From assembly GCF_017599305.1 (NCBI RefSeq), contig NZ_JAGFWR010000004.1, forward strand, positions 124,001-188,000: DNA of 64,000 bases, in the 5' to 3' direction. The DNA is from Micromonospora antibiotica (GTDB taxonomy: Bacteria; Actinomycetota; Actinomycetes; Mycobacteriales; Micromonosporaceae). Within the stretch, counting starts at the first letter, position 1, and every line of letters starts with the position of its first letter. The position numbers and the translations under genes are program-made. This document shows positions 52,699-61,931 of the stretch, piece by piece. The notes under the pieces were generated by a model, which saw only the letters and a program-made list of their open reading frames with translations, was not told the origin of the DNA and made no database searches.

Positions 52699-54317
52699 TC
52701 GTTCTGCCCGGTGAGTCGTTCGCGTAGCCACCGCTTGTCGACCTTGCCGGCGGCCGACAGGGGCAGCGTGTCGAGCACGACGAGCCGCTCGGGAAGCTTG
52801 GCGTGCTCCAACCCGTGCACGTCGGTGAGATAGTCGGCCAGTTCGGTGAGTGTCGGCGCAGCGGCCCCCTCGCGGACGGCGACGCAGGCCGCCATCCGTT
52901 CGCCCATCAGCCGGTCCGTGACGCCGACGCAGGCGACCTGCCGTACGGCGGGGTGCTGGGCGATGAGCAACTCCACCTCGACGGGGGAGAGGTTCCGCCC
53001 GCCCCGGATGATGATCTCGTTGCGTCGGCCGACCACGTGCAGGAAGCCGTCGGCGTCGATGCGGCCGAGGTCGCCGGTGCGGACCCACCCGCCCTCGACC
53101 CGGTAACGGTCGTCGAACTCGGGATCGACGTAACAGAGCGGGCTCATCGGCCCGAGGCCCCAGATCTCACCGACCTCGCCGGTCGGCACGTCGGTGTCGT
53201 CGTCGCCGACGATCCGGACGGCAGCGACCGCCGGGTTGGGTCGGCCGACGGCGTCGTGCACCGCCGTCGGCGGGTCGAGGGGGTCGGTGGTGCAGTTGAC
53301 CCCGTCGGCGGAGCCGTAGCAGTTGACGAACGCCGTATCAAAGCGGTCCCGGCAGGCTTGCACGGTGGCCGGGTCGACCCGCGACCCGCCGGCCACCACC
53401 GCCCGCAGCGACGACGTGTTCGTCGTGGCCAGGCGCGGGTGGTCGAGCATCATCGTGAACATCGTCGGCACCCCGAACACCAGCGACGGTTGGTGCGTGT
53501 CGATCAGATCGAGGGCGCGACCGGCGTCGAAGCGGGACTGCACGAGCAGGGTGCCGCCGTGGCGGGCGATCGTCACCGCACTACCCGAGGAGCCGAAGGA
53601 CGAGGCGAGGGGCACCAGGAACAGGTTGCGCATCGGCTCGTCACCGTGGTGCAGGGCGGCGATGAACGCGCCCCGCCCACCGGCCAGCGCGTCATGCGAA
53701 TAGACGATCATCTTCGGGGCGGCCTCGGACCCGGAGGAGACCAGGATCCGCGCGGGCGCCGACGCTGCCGTGCCGACCGGTGCGGCCAGCGGTGGCCCGT
53801 CGGCCAGCCAGCCCTCCAGACTGCCGGGCCCGTCGAGCCCGGCCACCAGGACGGTGCGCAGGTCAGGCAACTCTGGTCGCAACGTCGCCAGGGCGTCTGC
53901 GTAGTGGTGTTCACCGACCTTGTGCGCGACGACAGCGACCGCCGCCCGGGAACGGCGCAACAGGGTGAGGGTGTCGCGCCGACCCCGCCCGACGGGGTAG
54001 GACAGGACGACCGCACCGATCGCGGCGGCGGCCAGATCCACCGCTACCGGCCGCCACCCGTTGGGTAGCTGCACCGCGACGACCTCACCGGGTTCGACCC
54101 CGTCGCGTTGCAGCGCGCCGGCCAGCCGCAGCGTCGCTGCCTGAAGCTGCGCGTATGTCGTCTCGCCGTCGTCGTCAACCACCGCGACCCGGTCCGGGTT
54201 GGCCGCGGCCTGCTCGGAGAACAGTTCGTACAGGGTGCGACCGGGGTAGTGGCCGGCGCGGGCCCACCAGTCGCGCAGCGCGGCAGGGACCAGTTCACGG
54301 ACGGGCAGGGCGGTCAT
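52695..54317 (-). CDS. AMP-forming acyl-CoA ligase (AliA-like)
   Basis: A 540-residue ANL-superfamily ligase. The P-loop-like region is VSSGSEAAPKMIVYSHDA; the A5 motif is NCYGSADGVNCTTDP rather than the common YGxTE, as in cyclohexanecarboxylate-CoA ligase relatives. It also has GWVRTGDLGRIDADGFLHVVGR and the C-terminal catalytic Lys in PLSAAGKVDKRWL. ATG 54317 has GGAGG 8 bases upstream and overlaps the CaiB stop. The acid substrate is unknown. Confidence 0.88.
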   Translation of the reverse strand: MTALPVRELVPAALRDWWARAGHYPGRTLYELFSEQAAANPDRVAVVDDDGETTYAQLQAATLRLAGALQRDGVEPGEVVAVQLPNGWRPVAVDLAAAAIGAVVLSYPVGRGRRDTLTLLRRSRAAVAVVAHKVGEHHYADALATLRPELPDLRTVLVAGLDGPGSLEGWLADGPPLAAPVGTAASAPARILVSSGSEAAPKMIVYSHDALAGGRGAFIAALHHGDEPMRNLFLVPLASSFGSSGSAVTIARHGGTLLVQSRFDAGRALDLIDTHQPSLVFGVPTMFTMMLDHPRLATTNTSSLRAVVAGGSRVDPATVQACRDRFDTAFVNCYGSADGVNCTTDPLDPPTAVHDAVGRPNPAVAAVRIVGDDDTDVPTGEVGEIWGLGPMSPLCYVDPEFDDRYRVEGGWVRTGDLGRIDADGFLHVVGRRNEIIIRGGRNLSPVEVELLIAQHPAVRQVACVGVTDRLMGERMAACVAVREGAAAPTLTELADYLTDVHGLEHAKLPERLVVLDTLPLSAAGKVDKRWLRERLTGQNE

Positions 54318-56086
54318 GACGTGAACCTCCACGGTGGGCGGACGAAGGCGCAGCCGTCGATGTCGATCAGGTCGCGGGCAACGGGGTCACCGGCCAACTC
54401 ACCCGGCTCGGGGCACACCCGTACGGCACGCACCCCGACCGCCGCCAGGCGGGACAACGCCTCCCGTACGGTGAGGGTGGCCGCGTCGCCGAGCGTGCTC
54501 TGGGCTGCCGCCACATCACTGCCGACGGGGAGCATGATGTGTCCGTCGGCGACGGGCGTCGGGACGTCCCACCGTCCCCACACGGGCCGGGCCGCAGGTA
54601 GCGGTCCCTGAAGTACTCCTGCCGCCGATAGCAGCGAGGTGTCGACCCGCTGCCCGCGCCGATCCCGCTGGCGAGCCACCAGGGCCGCCAGGACACCTTC
54701 CGCGCAGACCAGGCCACCGAGGACGTCCAGCAGGGTCATCAACGACCCGGCCGGTGGCACCCCCTCAGGCCGTAGCTGTTCGCCGAGTCCCGTGTACGCC
54801 TGGGCGACGAAATCGGTGCCCGGCGGGGCGTCCGTCCCGCGCGCTTCACCCCAGCCCGAGGCGTACGCGTACACCAGGGCGGGGTTGCTTGTGGTGAAGT
54901 CGGCGGAGTCGAGGCCGAACTCGGCGGCTTTGCCGGGCGCCCAGTTGTGCAGGAACACGTCGGACTCGTCGACCAGGTTCCGTACGGTCGAGCGGCCGGA
55001 GGCTGAGCGCAGATCGACCTCGACGATCCGTTTGCCCCGGTTGAGCGCCAGGAATCGCGCCGAGCAGCCACCGACCATGGGCGGCATCCCGCGCAGTGGG
55101 TCGCCACCGGCGGGCTCCACCCGGGTCACCTCCGCGCCGAGCAGGCGCAGCACATGTCCCGCGAGTGGCCCCTGGATGCGCCGGCCGGCCTCGATCACCC
55201 GCACCCCGTACAGCGGAGGTCGGTCCGCCGGCAGGTCCGACAGTGCGCCTGCGGGGGCACCGGAACTGATCTGCCAGGGTGCGCGAAACCGGCCGTCGGG
55301 GCCGGCGTCCGCGCGGCGCGCGCTGAGCCCTCGAACCTCCTGGACGGCCACCCCCGCCGCCTGCGCGCTGGCGCACAACTGCGCGAACGGCCTACGGCGG
55401 GTGATCTCGTGCAGTGCGGGGGGAATCGGGGCGGCGGCGGTGGCGTAGCGGAGCACGAAGGCCCGCCAGCCCTGGGCCATGTCGCCGGGTGCCGCACCGA
55501 GCGCGGTCCACCACCGTCGCCAGGGCTCCGGATCCAGAGTTTCCACCTCGAACACGACCCCGTCGAGGGAGGTGAACGGCGGTGGCATCCCCGGGCCACT
55601 CACCTCACCGGTGTCGTCGGTGTCACGGGCGCTCCCGGCAGCGAGGTACTGCGACACCGTCAGCAGCGCCGCACCGGCCACGCTTACCCGCACCGACCCG
55701 GGTCGTTGCCCCCGCAGCCCCGCCAGAACGGCAGCCAGTGCACCCTGCGCCGCAACGACACCGGCTACTGTGGACACATAGCTCACGCCGAGGCGGACCG
55801 GCCCGCCGGAAGCACGGCCGTGCGTGGCCATCAACCCCAGGGCGGCCTGGGCCGTCACCTCGTCCAGTAGCCGCCCGGTCGGATCCGTCCAATCGGTGTG
55901 GACGTCAACGTCATCCACCCGCAGCGGGCCGCCGGGACGGTGATGCGCGCCGAGTAGGGACAGGTGCTCCACAGCGATCGCATCCGCCGCCGTCGCCGTG
56001 TCTCCGCAGACGGTTGTCCCCGCGAGGGGCACCACGTCCAGCCGCCCGTCCACCACCAGATCGCTACACACCGGCACCGCCGGCAT
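54314..56086 (-). CDS. CaiB/BaiF CoA-transferase with duplicated domain
   Basis: A 590-residue protein. The second part (about 290-590) is a standard type III CoA-transferase: LYGVRVIEAGRRIQGPLAGHVLRLLGAEVTRVEPAGGDPLR, FLALNRGKRIVEVDLRS, DVFLHNWAPGKAAEFGLD, and presumed nucleophilic Asp in GTDFVAQAYTGLGEQL. The first part (about 30-280) looks like a reduced copy of the C-terminal half of such enzymes (DEVTAQAALGLMATHGRASGGPVRLGVSYVSTVAGVVAAQGALAAVL). Typical members are about 400 residues. Likely moves CoA between acids produced or activated by the neighbours. First gene of the operon, divergent from the acyl-CoA dehydrogenase. Confidence 0.85.
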   Translation of the reverse strand: MPAVPVCSDLVVDGRLDVVPLAGTTVCGDTATAADAIAVEHLSLLGAHHRPGGPLRVDDVDVHTDWTDPTGRLLDEVTAQAALGLMATHGRASGGPVRLGVSYVSTVAGVVAAQGALAAVLAGLRGQRPGSVRVSVAGAALLTVSQYLAAGSARDTDDTGEVSGPGMPPPFTSLDGVVFEVETLDPEPWRRWWTALGAAPGDMAQGWRAFVLRYATAAAPIPPALHEITRRRPFAQLCASAQAAGVAVQEVRGLSARRADAGPDGRFRAPWQISSGAPAGALSDLPADRPPLYGVRVIEAGRRIQGPLAGHVLRLLGAEVTRVEPAGGDPLRGMPPMVGGCSARFLALNRGKRIVEVDLRSASGRSTVRNLVDESDVFLHNWAPGKAAEFGLDSADFTTSNPALVYAYASGWGEARGTDAPPGTDFVAQAYTGLGEQLRPEGVPPAGSLMTLLDVLGGLVCAEGVLAALVARQRDRRGQRVDTSLLSAAGVLQGPLPAARPVWGRWDVPTPVADGHIMLPVGSDVAAAQSTLGDAATLTVREALSRLAAVGVRAVRVCPEPGELAGDPVARDLIDIDGCAFVRPPWRFTS

Positions 56087-56166
56087 GCGCTACGTTGATC
56101 ACTCGCATACCTCACTAGTCGTGCCACGCACTGAGGTAGTTCCCCGCGATCCTCGGGAGTTCGCCG

Positions 56167-57309
56167 ATGACCGAAACGCTGCCCCGCACCGACCTGGCGG
56201 CCCATGTCCACGCCTTCGTCACCGATCGGATCATCCCTGCGGAGACGCTCCTCCTCGCAGGTGGGCAGGCAGGCGCGCAGATCATGCGAACACTGCAGGA
56301 CCAGGCGCGACAGGGCGGACTCTGGGCGCTGCCGCTGCCGGTCCGCCTCGGTGGACACGGGCTCGACCTGAGGACCTACGCACCGCTGGCCGAAATCGAG
56401 GGATGCTCCGACTTCGGGCCGACGGCGCTCGGCTCGGATCTGGTACTCGACGCCCTCATGCTCGACAGGCACGGAACGACCACGGTCCGCACCCGCTATC
56501 TCGCGCCGATGACCAGTGGCGCCGGTGGGCCGAGCTTCGCCATGACCGAACCCGGCGTCGCCGGCTCTGACCCCACCCGGCTGGGTACCACCGCCACCCT
56601 CGACGGCGACACCTGGCGGATCACCGGCCAAAAGTGGTTCACCTCCCGTGCTGCCACCGCCGCCTTCACCACCGTCGTCTGCCGCACTCACGCAGGGACC
56701 GACAACCGGAACGGGTTCTCCCTGCTGGTCGTTCCCACCGACAGTCCCGGCTACCGGGTAGTGCGGGAGTTGCCCGTCCTCGGTGCCGGCGGCCAGTACG
56801 AAATCAGCCTGGACGACGTACGCGTCCCCGCCGACCATGTCCTCGGTGAGCCCGGCCAGGGGCTACGCATCATCGGCGAACGACTGGCGCTCGGACGGAC
56901 CCTGCGCTGCCTGCGCTGGCTCGGTCAGGCCCAACGAGCCTATGACCTCATGCTGGCCCGGCTGACCACTCGCCACGCCCACGGTGGACCTCTTGCCGAA
57001 CAGCAACTCCTACACAACCTGGTCTTCGACAGCCACGCCGACATCGCCGCAGCCCGCGCGCTCACCCACGCCGCCGTCGACGCCCTCGCCAACGGCGGCG
57101 ACACCCGCATCGCGGTCGGCACCGCGAAGGTGGTCACCGCCCGCGCCCTGCACGCGGTCGTCGACCGTGCCATCCAGGTGCACGGCGCTGAGGGGCTCAC
57201 CGACGACACACCGCTGCCTATGCTGGCACGCACCGCCCGCGCGGCCCGGATCCTCGACGGCCCCGACGAACTGCACATCACCACGGTGGCCCGTCGCCTG
57301 CTCAGCTGA
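56167..57309 (+). CDS. Acyl-CoA dehydrogenase family protein
   Basis: A 380-residue flavoprotein with FAD/substrate signatures PSFAMTEPGVAGSDP and WRITGQKWFTSRA, SLDDVRVPADHVLGEPGQGL, and C-terminal QVHGAEGLTDDTPLP...RILDGPDELH. The DGPDE pattern resembles ACAD10/11 and CaiA-like branches. It is divergently transcribed from the CaiB/ligase operon across 80 bases, so probably acts in the same acyl-CoA pathway. It converges on the GH88 gene with 3 bases between stops. Confidence 0.9.
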   Translation: MTETLPRTDLAAHVHAFVTDRIIPAETLLLAGGQAGAQIMRTLQDQARQGGLWALPLPVRLGGHGLDLRTYAPLAEIEGCSDFGPTALGSDLVLDALMLDRHGTTTVRTRYLAPMTSGAGGPSFAMTEPGVAGSDPTRLGTTATLDGDTWRITGQKWFTSRAATAAFTTVVCRTHAGTDNRNGFSLLVVPTDSPGYRVVRELPVLGAGGQYEISLDDVRVPADHVLGEPGQGLRIIGERLALGRTLRCLRWLGQAQRAYDLMLARLTTRHAHGGPLAEQQLLHNLVFDSHADIAAARALTHAAVDALANGGDTRIAVGTAKVVTARALHAVVDRAIQVHGAEGLTDDTPLPMLARTARAARILDGPDELHITTVARRLLS

Positions 57310-57312
57310 CCA

Positions 57313-58371
57313 TTACCACGGGTGTTCCCGCACCCGTCCGGTCAGCACGGCAAGGACGGCAGTGAGAAAGAAACTGCCCCACACCAGCTCGTGCCGCGTG
57401 CCGACCCCGCTGGCAAGCTCGTAGCAGCCGTCCCGCAGTACTCCGGTGTCGTCGAGATGGTGGCCGATCACGCTGTCGACGATGGCTCGCGCCGCTGCCG
57501 CCCAGCCATCATCGGCGGTGACCTCGGACAGGGTGAGAAGACCGGCTGCGGTGATCACCGCCGCGGAGGTGTCCACCGGCGTTGCGGGCCGACCGAGTAA
57601 CGCGACGGGCACCGTGTGTCCCACCTGTTCCAGCCACCATCGGGCAACGCTGCATCCGGCCTCGGTGAAGTCGCCGCCCCACTGCCGTGCGCAGGCGGCC
57701 AACCCGAGCACCCCCCACGCCTGCCCGCGTGCCCAGACAGCCGAGGCAGGCGACTCGTCAACCGGTGTGCCGTCGGGCCGCAGGAGCACCTCCGGCCGGA
57801 TCCGGCCGTCACCGCTCACCAACAGCTGCACGTGCCGGTCGGCATGGGACCGGGCCAGCCCGGCCAGGTCGAACCGACCGGCGTCGGCGGCCCACCCGAG
57901 CAGCGACACGGTCCCCGCCAGGGCATCCACACCTGCCTTCAGTGCCGGCCCGCCACCGAAGGCGGAACCCACCGGGATCAAGCCGAGCCGCCCGTCGAAC
58001 GCCCCCGCCAGGGCGTCGGCACCATCGAGTGCGACACGGTGGGCCGGAGTGTCCGCACCGATGCGATACCCCTGGACAGCTCCGTACCAGAACGTCATCC
58101 CCCTGGTCACCGTGTCGTCCGCAGCGCGAGGAGCCAGTCGATGCGTCCACTCCCGAGCCGTGGCACGGTCGGAGGGCAGCCCAGTCACCGCAGCCCGTAG
58201 CCACCACCACCCGGCCCAGAAGCCGCCCGTCCAGGACCCTCGACGCGTCGACATCCACTCACCCGAGACCGGATCCGCGTACAGCGGGAACCGGTCACCC
58301 ACCTGCCCGGCGACGATCGGGAGCCGCCGCAGCATCGCCTCCAACGCGTTGTCGTAGCCGTGGTCGTTCAC
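57313..58371 (-). CDS. GH88/GH105-like unsaturated glucuronyl hydrolase family protein
   Basis: A 352-residue (alpha/alpha)6 protein with family blocks SWTGGFWAGWWWL, VWARGQAWGVLGLA, DTSAAVITAAGLL, and GVGTRHELVWGSFFLTAVLAVLTG. It has no signal peptide, so it is probably intracellular. The GTG start overlaps the stop of the MFS gene upstream (GTGA). It may hydrate and cleave unsaturated uronic disaccharides; its link with the acyl-CoA genes is unclear. Confidence 0.82.
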   Translation of the reverse strand: MNDHGYDNALEAMLRRLPIVAGQVGDRFPLYADPVSGEWMSTRRGSWTGGFWAGWWWLRAAVTGLPSDRATAREWTHRLAPRAADDTVTRGMTFWYGAVQGYRIGADTPAHRVALDGADALAGAFDGRLGLIPVGSAFGGGPALKAGVDALAGTVSLLGWAADAGRFDLAGLARSHADRHVQLLVSGDGRIRPEVLLRPDGTPVDESPASAVWARGQAWGVLGLAACARQWGGDFTEAGCSVARWWLEQVGHTVPVALLGRPATPVDTSAAVITAAGLLTLSEVTADDGWAAAARAIVDSVIGHHLDDTGVLRDGCYELASGVGTRHELVWGSFFLTAVLAVLTGRVREHPW

Positions 58372-59540
58372 GCGGGGACCGTCTGGTGGACGCTGGCCGA
58401 GCGAACCCGCATCGCCAGTACCGCCGTGCCGGCGAACAGCGCGCCGACGACAAGCCATGCCGCACCCCACCCGCCGACGTCCGCGCACCAGCCGACCGCC
58501 GCTGGGCCGACCACGAAACCGCTGAAGAAGCCCAACGACACCAGCCCCGACGCCTGCCCCAGCGCCTTACCCCGGCGCAGCACCATCAACATCGACACCG
58601 CGTTCGCCGCGGTCGCTGATCCACCGGCCACCACCGCACCGGCCCATACCAGGCCCGACCACAGGTGACCGGCGCCGAGCACCAGCACCACCCCCACGAT
58701 GGCGGCCGTCGCCAGCCACGCCAGCGCCACCGTCACATCCGAAGTACGGTCCGCCCACCGGCCCCACCAGACCCGTGCGAGCAGGCCCGTCACCCCGAAC
58801 GTGGCGAGGAGCAACCCGGCCGTGCCCGTGCCCAGGCCCAGCCGCTGTGTCGCGTACAGGGGGAGGTAGGTGTTCACTGCCGCCAGCCCGGTGCCCAGCA
58901 GCAACGAGAACGCCACCAACCAGACCAACCAACCCGACGGCGCTGACAGCCGCCACCACCGCCCAGTGGCCACCTGCCGCCCGGACGCCGGAACCCACCA
59001 CCACACCGCGACCACCACCGCCAGCGGCAACACCGTCGACACCCGCAGTGCCACCCGCCACCCGGCCAGCGCCGCCACCGTCGGCAGGACGAGACCGCAG
59101 GCGAACGCCGCCGCCTGCACACCGGCCTGCTTCACCCCGATCGCCGTACCTCGGCGCTCCGCCGGGACCGCCTGCGCTACCAGCACGTTCGTCGCCGGAT
59201 TAGCCAGGGCCTGACCCACACCCGCCACCGCCACCGCTACCAGCAGCCATCCATAATGCGATGCCACGGATGCGCCGAGCAGCGCCACCATCACGGCCAC
59301 GCACAACGCCACCAGCCCTCGGCTGGCGCCCCACAGGTCAATGAGGTGACCCGCCAGGAGCGACACCACCGCCGCCACGGCGAAGGACACCGTCACCAAC
59401 CCACCGACCGCCGTCCGTGACAGGCCCAGGTCGGCTACCAGGAACGGCGCCAACGCCGACGTGGCGTACAGCACCGTCATCGACGTGGCCATCCCCGCCG
59501 TCGCTACGCCCGTCGGGCCCCACCAGCGACCAGCCGTCAT
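58368..59540 (-). CDS. MFS transporter
   Basis: A 390-residue, roughly 12-helix protein of the MFS type (GGLVTVSFAVAAVVSLLAGHLIDLWGASRGLV is the helix 2-3 region; ANPATNVLVAQAVPAERRGTAIGVKQAG resembles motif C/B regions of sugar and organic acid carriers). Coupled to the GH88-like gene by overlap, so it may take up its substrate, possibly an unsaturated uronide. Confidence 0.87.
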   Translation of the reverse strand: MTAGRWWGPTGVATAGMATSMTVLYATSALAPFLVADLGLSRTAVGGLVTVSFAVAAVVSLLAGHLIDLWGASRGLVALCVAVMVALLGASVASHYGWLLVAVAVAGVGQALANPATNVLVAQAVPAERRGTAIGVKQAGVQAAAFACGLVLPTVAALAGWRVALRVSTVLPLAVVVAVWWWVPASGRQVATGRWWRLSAPSGWLVWLVAFSLLLGTGLAAVNTYLPLYATQRLGLGTGTAGLLLATFGVTGLLARVWWGRWADRTSDVTVALAWLATAAIVGVVLVLGAGHLWSGLVWAGAVVAGGSATAANAVSMLMVLRRGKALGQASGLVSLGFFSGFVVGPAAVGWCADVGGWGAAWLVVGALFAGTAVLAMRVRSASVHQTVPA

Positions 59541-60477
59541 AAGTGCACCCCGTTCCGATCACGCCATGACCGTCGAGAGTGAGTCGGCCGACGCCGGGAA
59601 CCAGTTCCCGGCGTCGGGTCAGATTTGTCACGTCCCGTCAGGTCGGGGTGCCGCGGCTGACGGCCTACTGCGGCAGGGTCGACGCCGACCAGGGACGGAG
59701 CAGCTCGTGAACGACCTCGACGTGGGACACCGGGATGGCACGGATGAGGCTGGCCTGCTGCGCCGTCCGGTGGTCGAACACGAGCTGATCCGCACCGCCG
59801 AACTCGCACGCGGCCTCACCCCAGGCATCCCCGGGAGCAGTGCCCAGGCATCCCCGGCCGACGAGCAGGACTCGGTCTGTGGTGGTGGCCGCTACCACGA
59901 CCGCTCGACACCACCATCTGCGCGATCGCTAGCCTCCTGCGTGAACACCAACAACCTGAGTGGGTGTCGTTCACTGGTCGGCCTGCCGTAGTAGTCGAGG
60001 AAGATCTTCAGGCTGGGTTCGCGCCCGGTGAGGGCAGCGGCGAGGGCACGCAGCGCCGGCCGCCTCGACGCCGCCCGTGCCACGGGTCCCACGCTCTGAG
60101 CCCGGTGAGCGCACCCATCCCCGCCGCGGCGGGGATGGTCCAACGTGCCGCCGGGGTCATCGCCGCGACCCACCGTGGCGACCACGCCGGTGCCCGAGGA
60201 ACTCCTCGCCGCGTTCCCCGGTGAGCAGGCCAGAACCCTCGGCTTCACCTGCTCGCCGACCTTGCGCTCGGCTTGGTCCGGGAGGGCAGCGGGCAGTCCA
60301 TGGACGAACTGGTGCGGGAACTGTCCCTACTCGTCGCGAACACCGCTGGTCAACCACCACCGGCTGTGGCCTGACAGCAGGGTCCCCGTGCCGCTCGTCG
60401 GGCGCGGGGACCCCGCACAGCACCGACGACCGGACCACGGCAGGCCGCCGATCCGGGGCCAACTGCGGACAACGCCG
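59541..60477. other. Mostly non-coding/decayed region between the MFS and LysE genes
   Basis: No firm gene. On the minus strand a 77-codon GTG frame (59665-59898; DRVLLVGRGCLGTAPGDAWG... HVEVVHELLRPW) and an overlapping frame before it (59892-60248, ending GREPSLKIFLDYYGRPTSERHPLRLLVF) show some protein-like composition and could be pieces of one frameshifted gene, but I recognise neither. A plus-strand coding remnant occurs at 60228-60374. Confidence 0.4.
60228..60374 (+). pseudogene. 3' remnant of an unidentified gene
   Basis: Between in-frame stops the sequence reads like a folded protein end (LHLLADLALGLVREGSGQ, SMDELVRELSLLVANTAGQ) and closes with TGA at 60372-60374. No start or complete upstream frame exists. 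Neighbouring frames upstream hold further protein-like scraps, consistent with frameshift decay. Family not identified. Confidence 0.4.
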
Positions 60478-61107
60478 TCATCCGCTGGTGGCCAGGCGGA
60501 TGCCGAGGGCGATGAAGGCCACCGCGCAGATCCGGCTGATCCGCCGAGACCAGCGACCATCGGTCACCCGGCCGGCGAACCTGCCCGCCCCGGCACCCAG
60601 AGCGACATCGACGGTGAGCTGCACCGCGACGAAGATCGCACCGAGGAGCACCAGCTGTGCCGTGACGTCACCGGTCGTCGGGCTGACGAACTGCGGCAGG
60701 AACGCCACGCTGAACAGGATCATCTTCGGGTTGAGGAGATTGGTCACCAACCCCCGGAGGAACGCCCCGCCGCTGCGGCCGTGCTGCTCCACGGTGGTGG
60801 AGGCCGTCGCCCTGCCGTCGCGTAGGGCTCGAATCCCGAGGACGATCAGATAGGCCGCCCCGGCCCAGCGAATCGCGGAGAACAACACCGGCGACGCGGA
60901 GACCACGGCGGCGAGGCCACAGACCACCGCCGCCACATGCACCGCCTCCCCGGCCGCGACCCCGAGCGCGGCGACCGCGCCGGCCCGGGTGCCGTAGCGG
61001 GTCGCGTTGGCCAGGACGAACATCATGTCCGGCCCGGGAGTGACCATGAGGACGGCGATGGTGGCAAAGTAGGCGGCCAGGGTGGCCGCGGACAGTCCGA
61101 GCACCAC
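60478..61107 (-). CDS. LysE/RhtB-family amino-acid exporter
   Basis: A 209-residue protein with about six helices and the family hallmarks VTPGPDMMFVLANATRYGTRAGAVAALGVAAGE and FLRGLVTNLLNPKMILFSVAFLPQFVSP. Exports amino acids or derivatives. The GTG start abuts the stop of the thioesterase gene, so the two form an operon. Confidence 0.93.
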   Translation of the reverse strand: MVLGLSAATLAAYFATIAVLMVTPGPDMMFVLANATRYGTRAGAVAALGVAAGEAVHVAAVVCGLAAVVSASPVLFSAIRWAGAAYLIVLGIRALRDGRATASTTVEQHGRSGGAFLRGLVTNLLNPKMILFSVAFLPQFVSPTTGDVTAQLVLLGAIFVAVQLTVDVALGAGAGRFAGRVTDGRWSRRISRICAVAFIALGIRLATSG

Positions 61108-61620
61108 TCAGCCCTCCTCGGCGCCGTCGAGCAACGCCCGCCGGAGAGCAAGCCGGTGCTCCCGCCGGATCTGCGCCTCCCGGTAGCGACGCCGGTCACC
61201 GTCGGTCTCCGGCAACAGCGGCGGTACGGCGCGGGGTTGGCCGTCGTCGTCGATGGCGACCATCACCAGGTGGGCGGTGGCCACGTCGACCGGCGGCACC
61301 GCCCGGTCCCAACGGTCCGCGCTGACCTTGACGGCGACCTCCATCGAGCTGCGGCCGGCCCAGGTGATCCGGGCATCGACGTGCACGACGTCGCCGACCC
61401 GTACGGCCCGCAGGAAGGCGGTCTCGTCGATGGCGGCGGTGACCGCCGGCCCGTCGGAGTGTCGGGCGGCGACCACCCCGGCGACGGAGTCGATGAGGTT
61501 GAGGATCCGACCGCCGTGGACGGTGCCCATCAGGTTGGTGTGGTGCTGGTCCATGATCTGCGACAGGGTCAGCCGCGACGCCGACGGGGGCCGGCCGGTG
61601 AGTGTGGCGTTCTCGTGCAT
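61108..61620 (-). CDS. Hotdog-fold acyl-CoA thioesterase
   Basis: A 170-residue protein of the YciA/BACH type: MDQHHTNLMGTVHGGRILNLIDSVAGVVAARHS holds the conserved NxxGxVHGGxxLxxxD block, with DETAFLRAVRVGDVVHVDARI and WAGRSSMEVAVKV later. Hydrolyses acyl-CoAs. First gene after the cobalamin riboswitch on the same strand, about 115 bases from the B12 box. Confidence 0.92.
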   Translation of the reverse strand: MHENATLTGRPPSASRLTLSQIMDQHHTNLMGTVHGGRILNLIDSVAGVVAARHSDGPAVTAAIDETAFLRAVRVGDVVHVDARITWAGRSSMEVAVKVSADRWDRAVPPVDVATAHLVMVAIDDDGQPRAVPPLLPETDGDRRRYREAQIRREHRLALRRALLDGAEEG

Positions 61621-61751
61621 GGTTCATCCGTCCTCGGGAAGCACACCGACCGACCAGCCGGCACGCACGTCGAGGACACGCCGCAGCGCATCACCCGCCC
61701 GACCCGCCCGCGAGGTCGACGGCAGCGCACCCACCTCGTGGATGCGCAGCG

Positions 61752-61909
61752 CGGGCAGGTCTTCGGACTCGCGGGCGTGATCCGGCTACGCCGGATCTCC
61801 TACTGGCCGTCGCTTCCCAGGCCGTGCGGCCCAGTGCTGATGACGGCGGTCGTTCCCACTCACCGCTGCGGGGCAGTCCCGGATTCCCACCGGGTTCCCT
61901 CTTGCGACG
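61752..61909 (-). promoter_or_regulatory. Cobalamin (AdoCbl-type) riboswitch
   Basis: Read on the minus strand, the core elements appear in order: GAGGGAACCCGGTG, GGAATCCGGGACTGCCCCGCAGCGGTGAG, CATCAGCACTGGGC, GGGAAGCGACGGCCAGTAGG and the B12 box GCGAGTCCGAAGACCTGCC (box at 61754-61770). This matches the cobalamin riboswitch consensus closely. It is expected to bind a cobalamin and repress the downstream transcript. The next genes on this strand are the thioesterase and LysE exporter, not the ECF transporter, which lies upstream of it. Confidence 0.9.
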
Positions 61910-61931
61910 CCCGGACGTGACAGCGTCCGGG
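61910..61931 (-). terminator. Hairpin after the ECF S-component gene
   Basis: CCCGGACG / CGTCCGGG forms a perfect 8-bp stem with a 6-base loop, 36 bases beyond the minus-strand stop at 61968 and just before the riboswitch core. It could end the ECF transcript or be the closing stem of the riboswitch leader. Confidence 0.45.

Noticed and set aside
61624..61736. Possible leader peptide between the cobalamin riboswitch and the thioesterase
   Set aside because: On careful reading the GTG frame does not end there but runs into the thioesterase in another frame, and the alternative frame has only about 20 codons after a stop.
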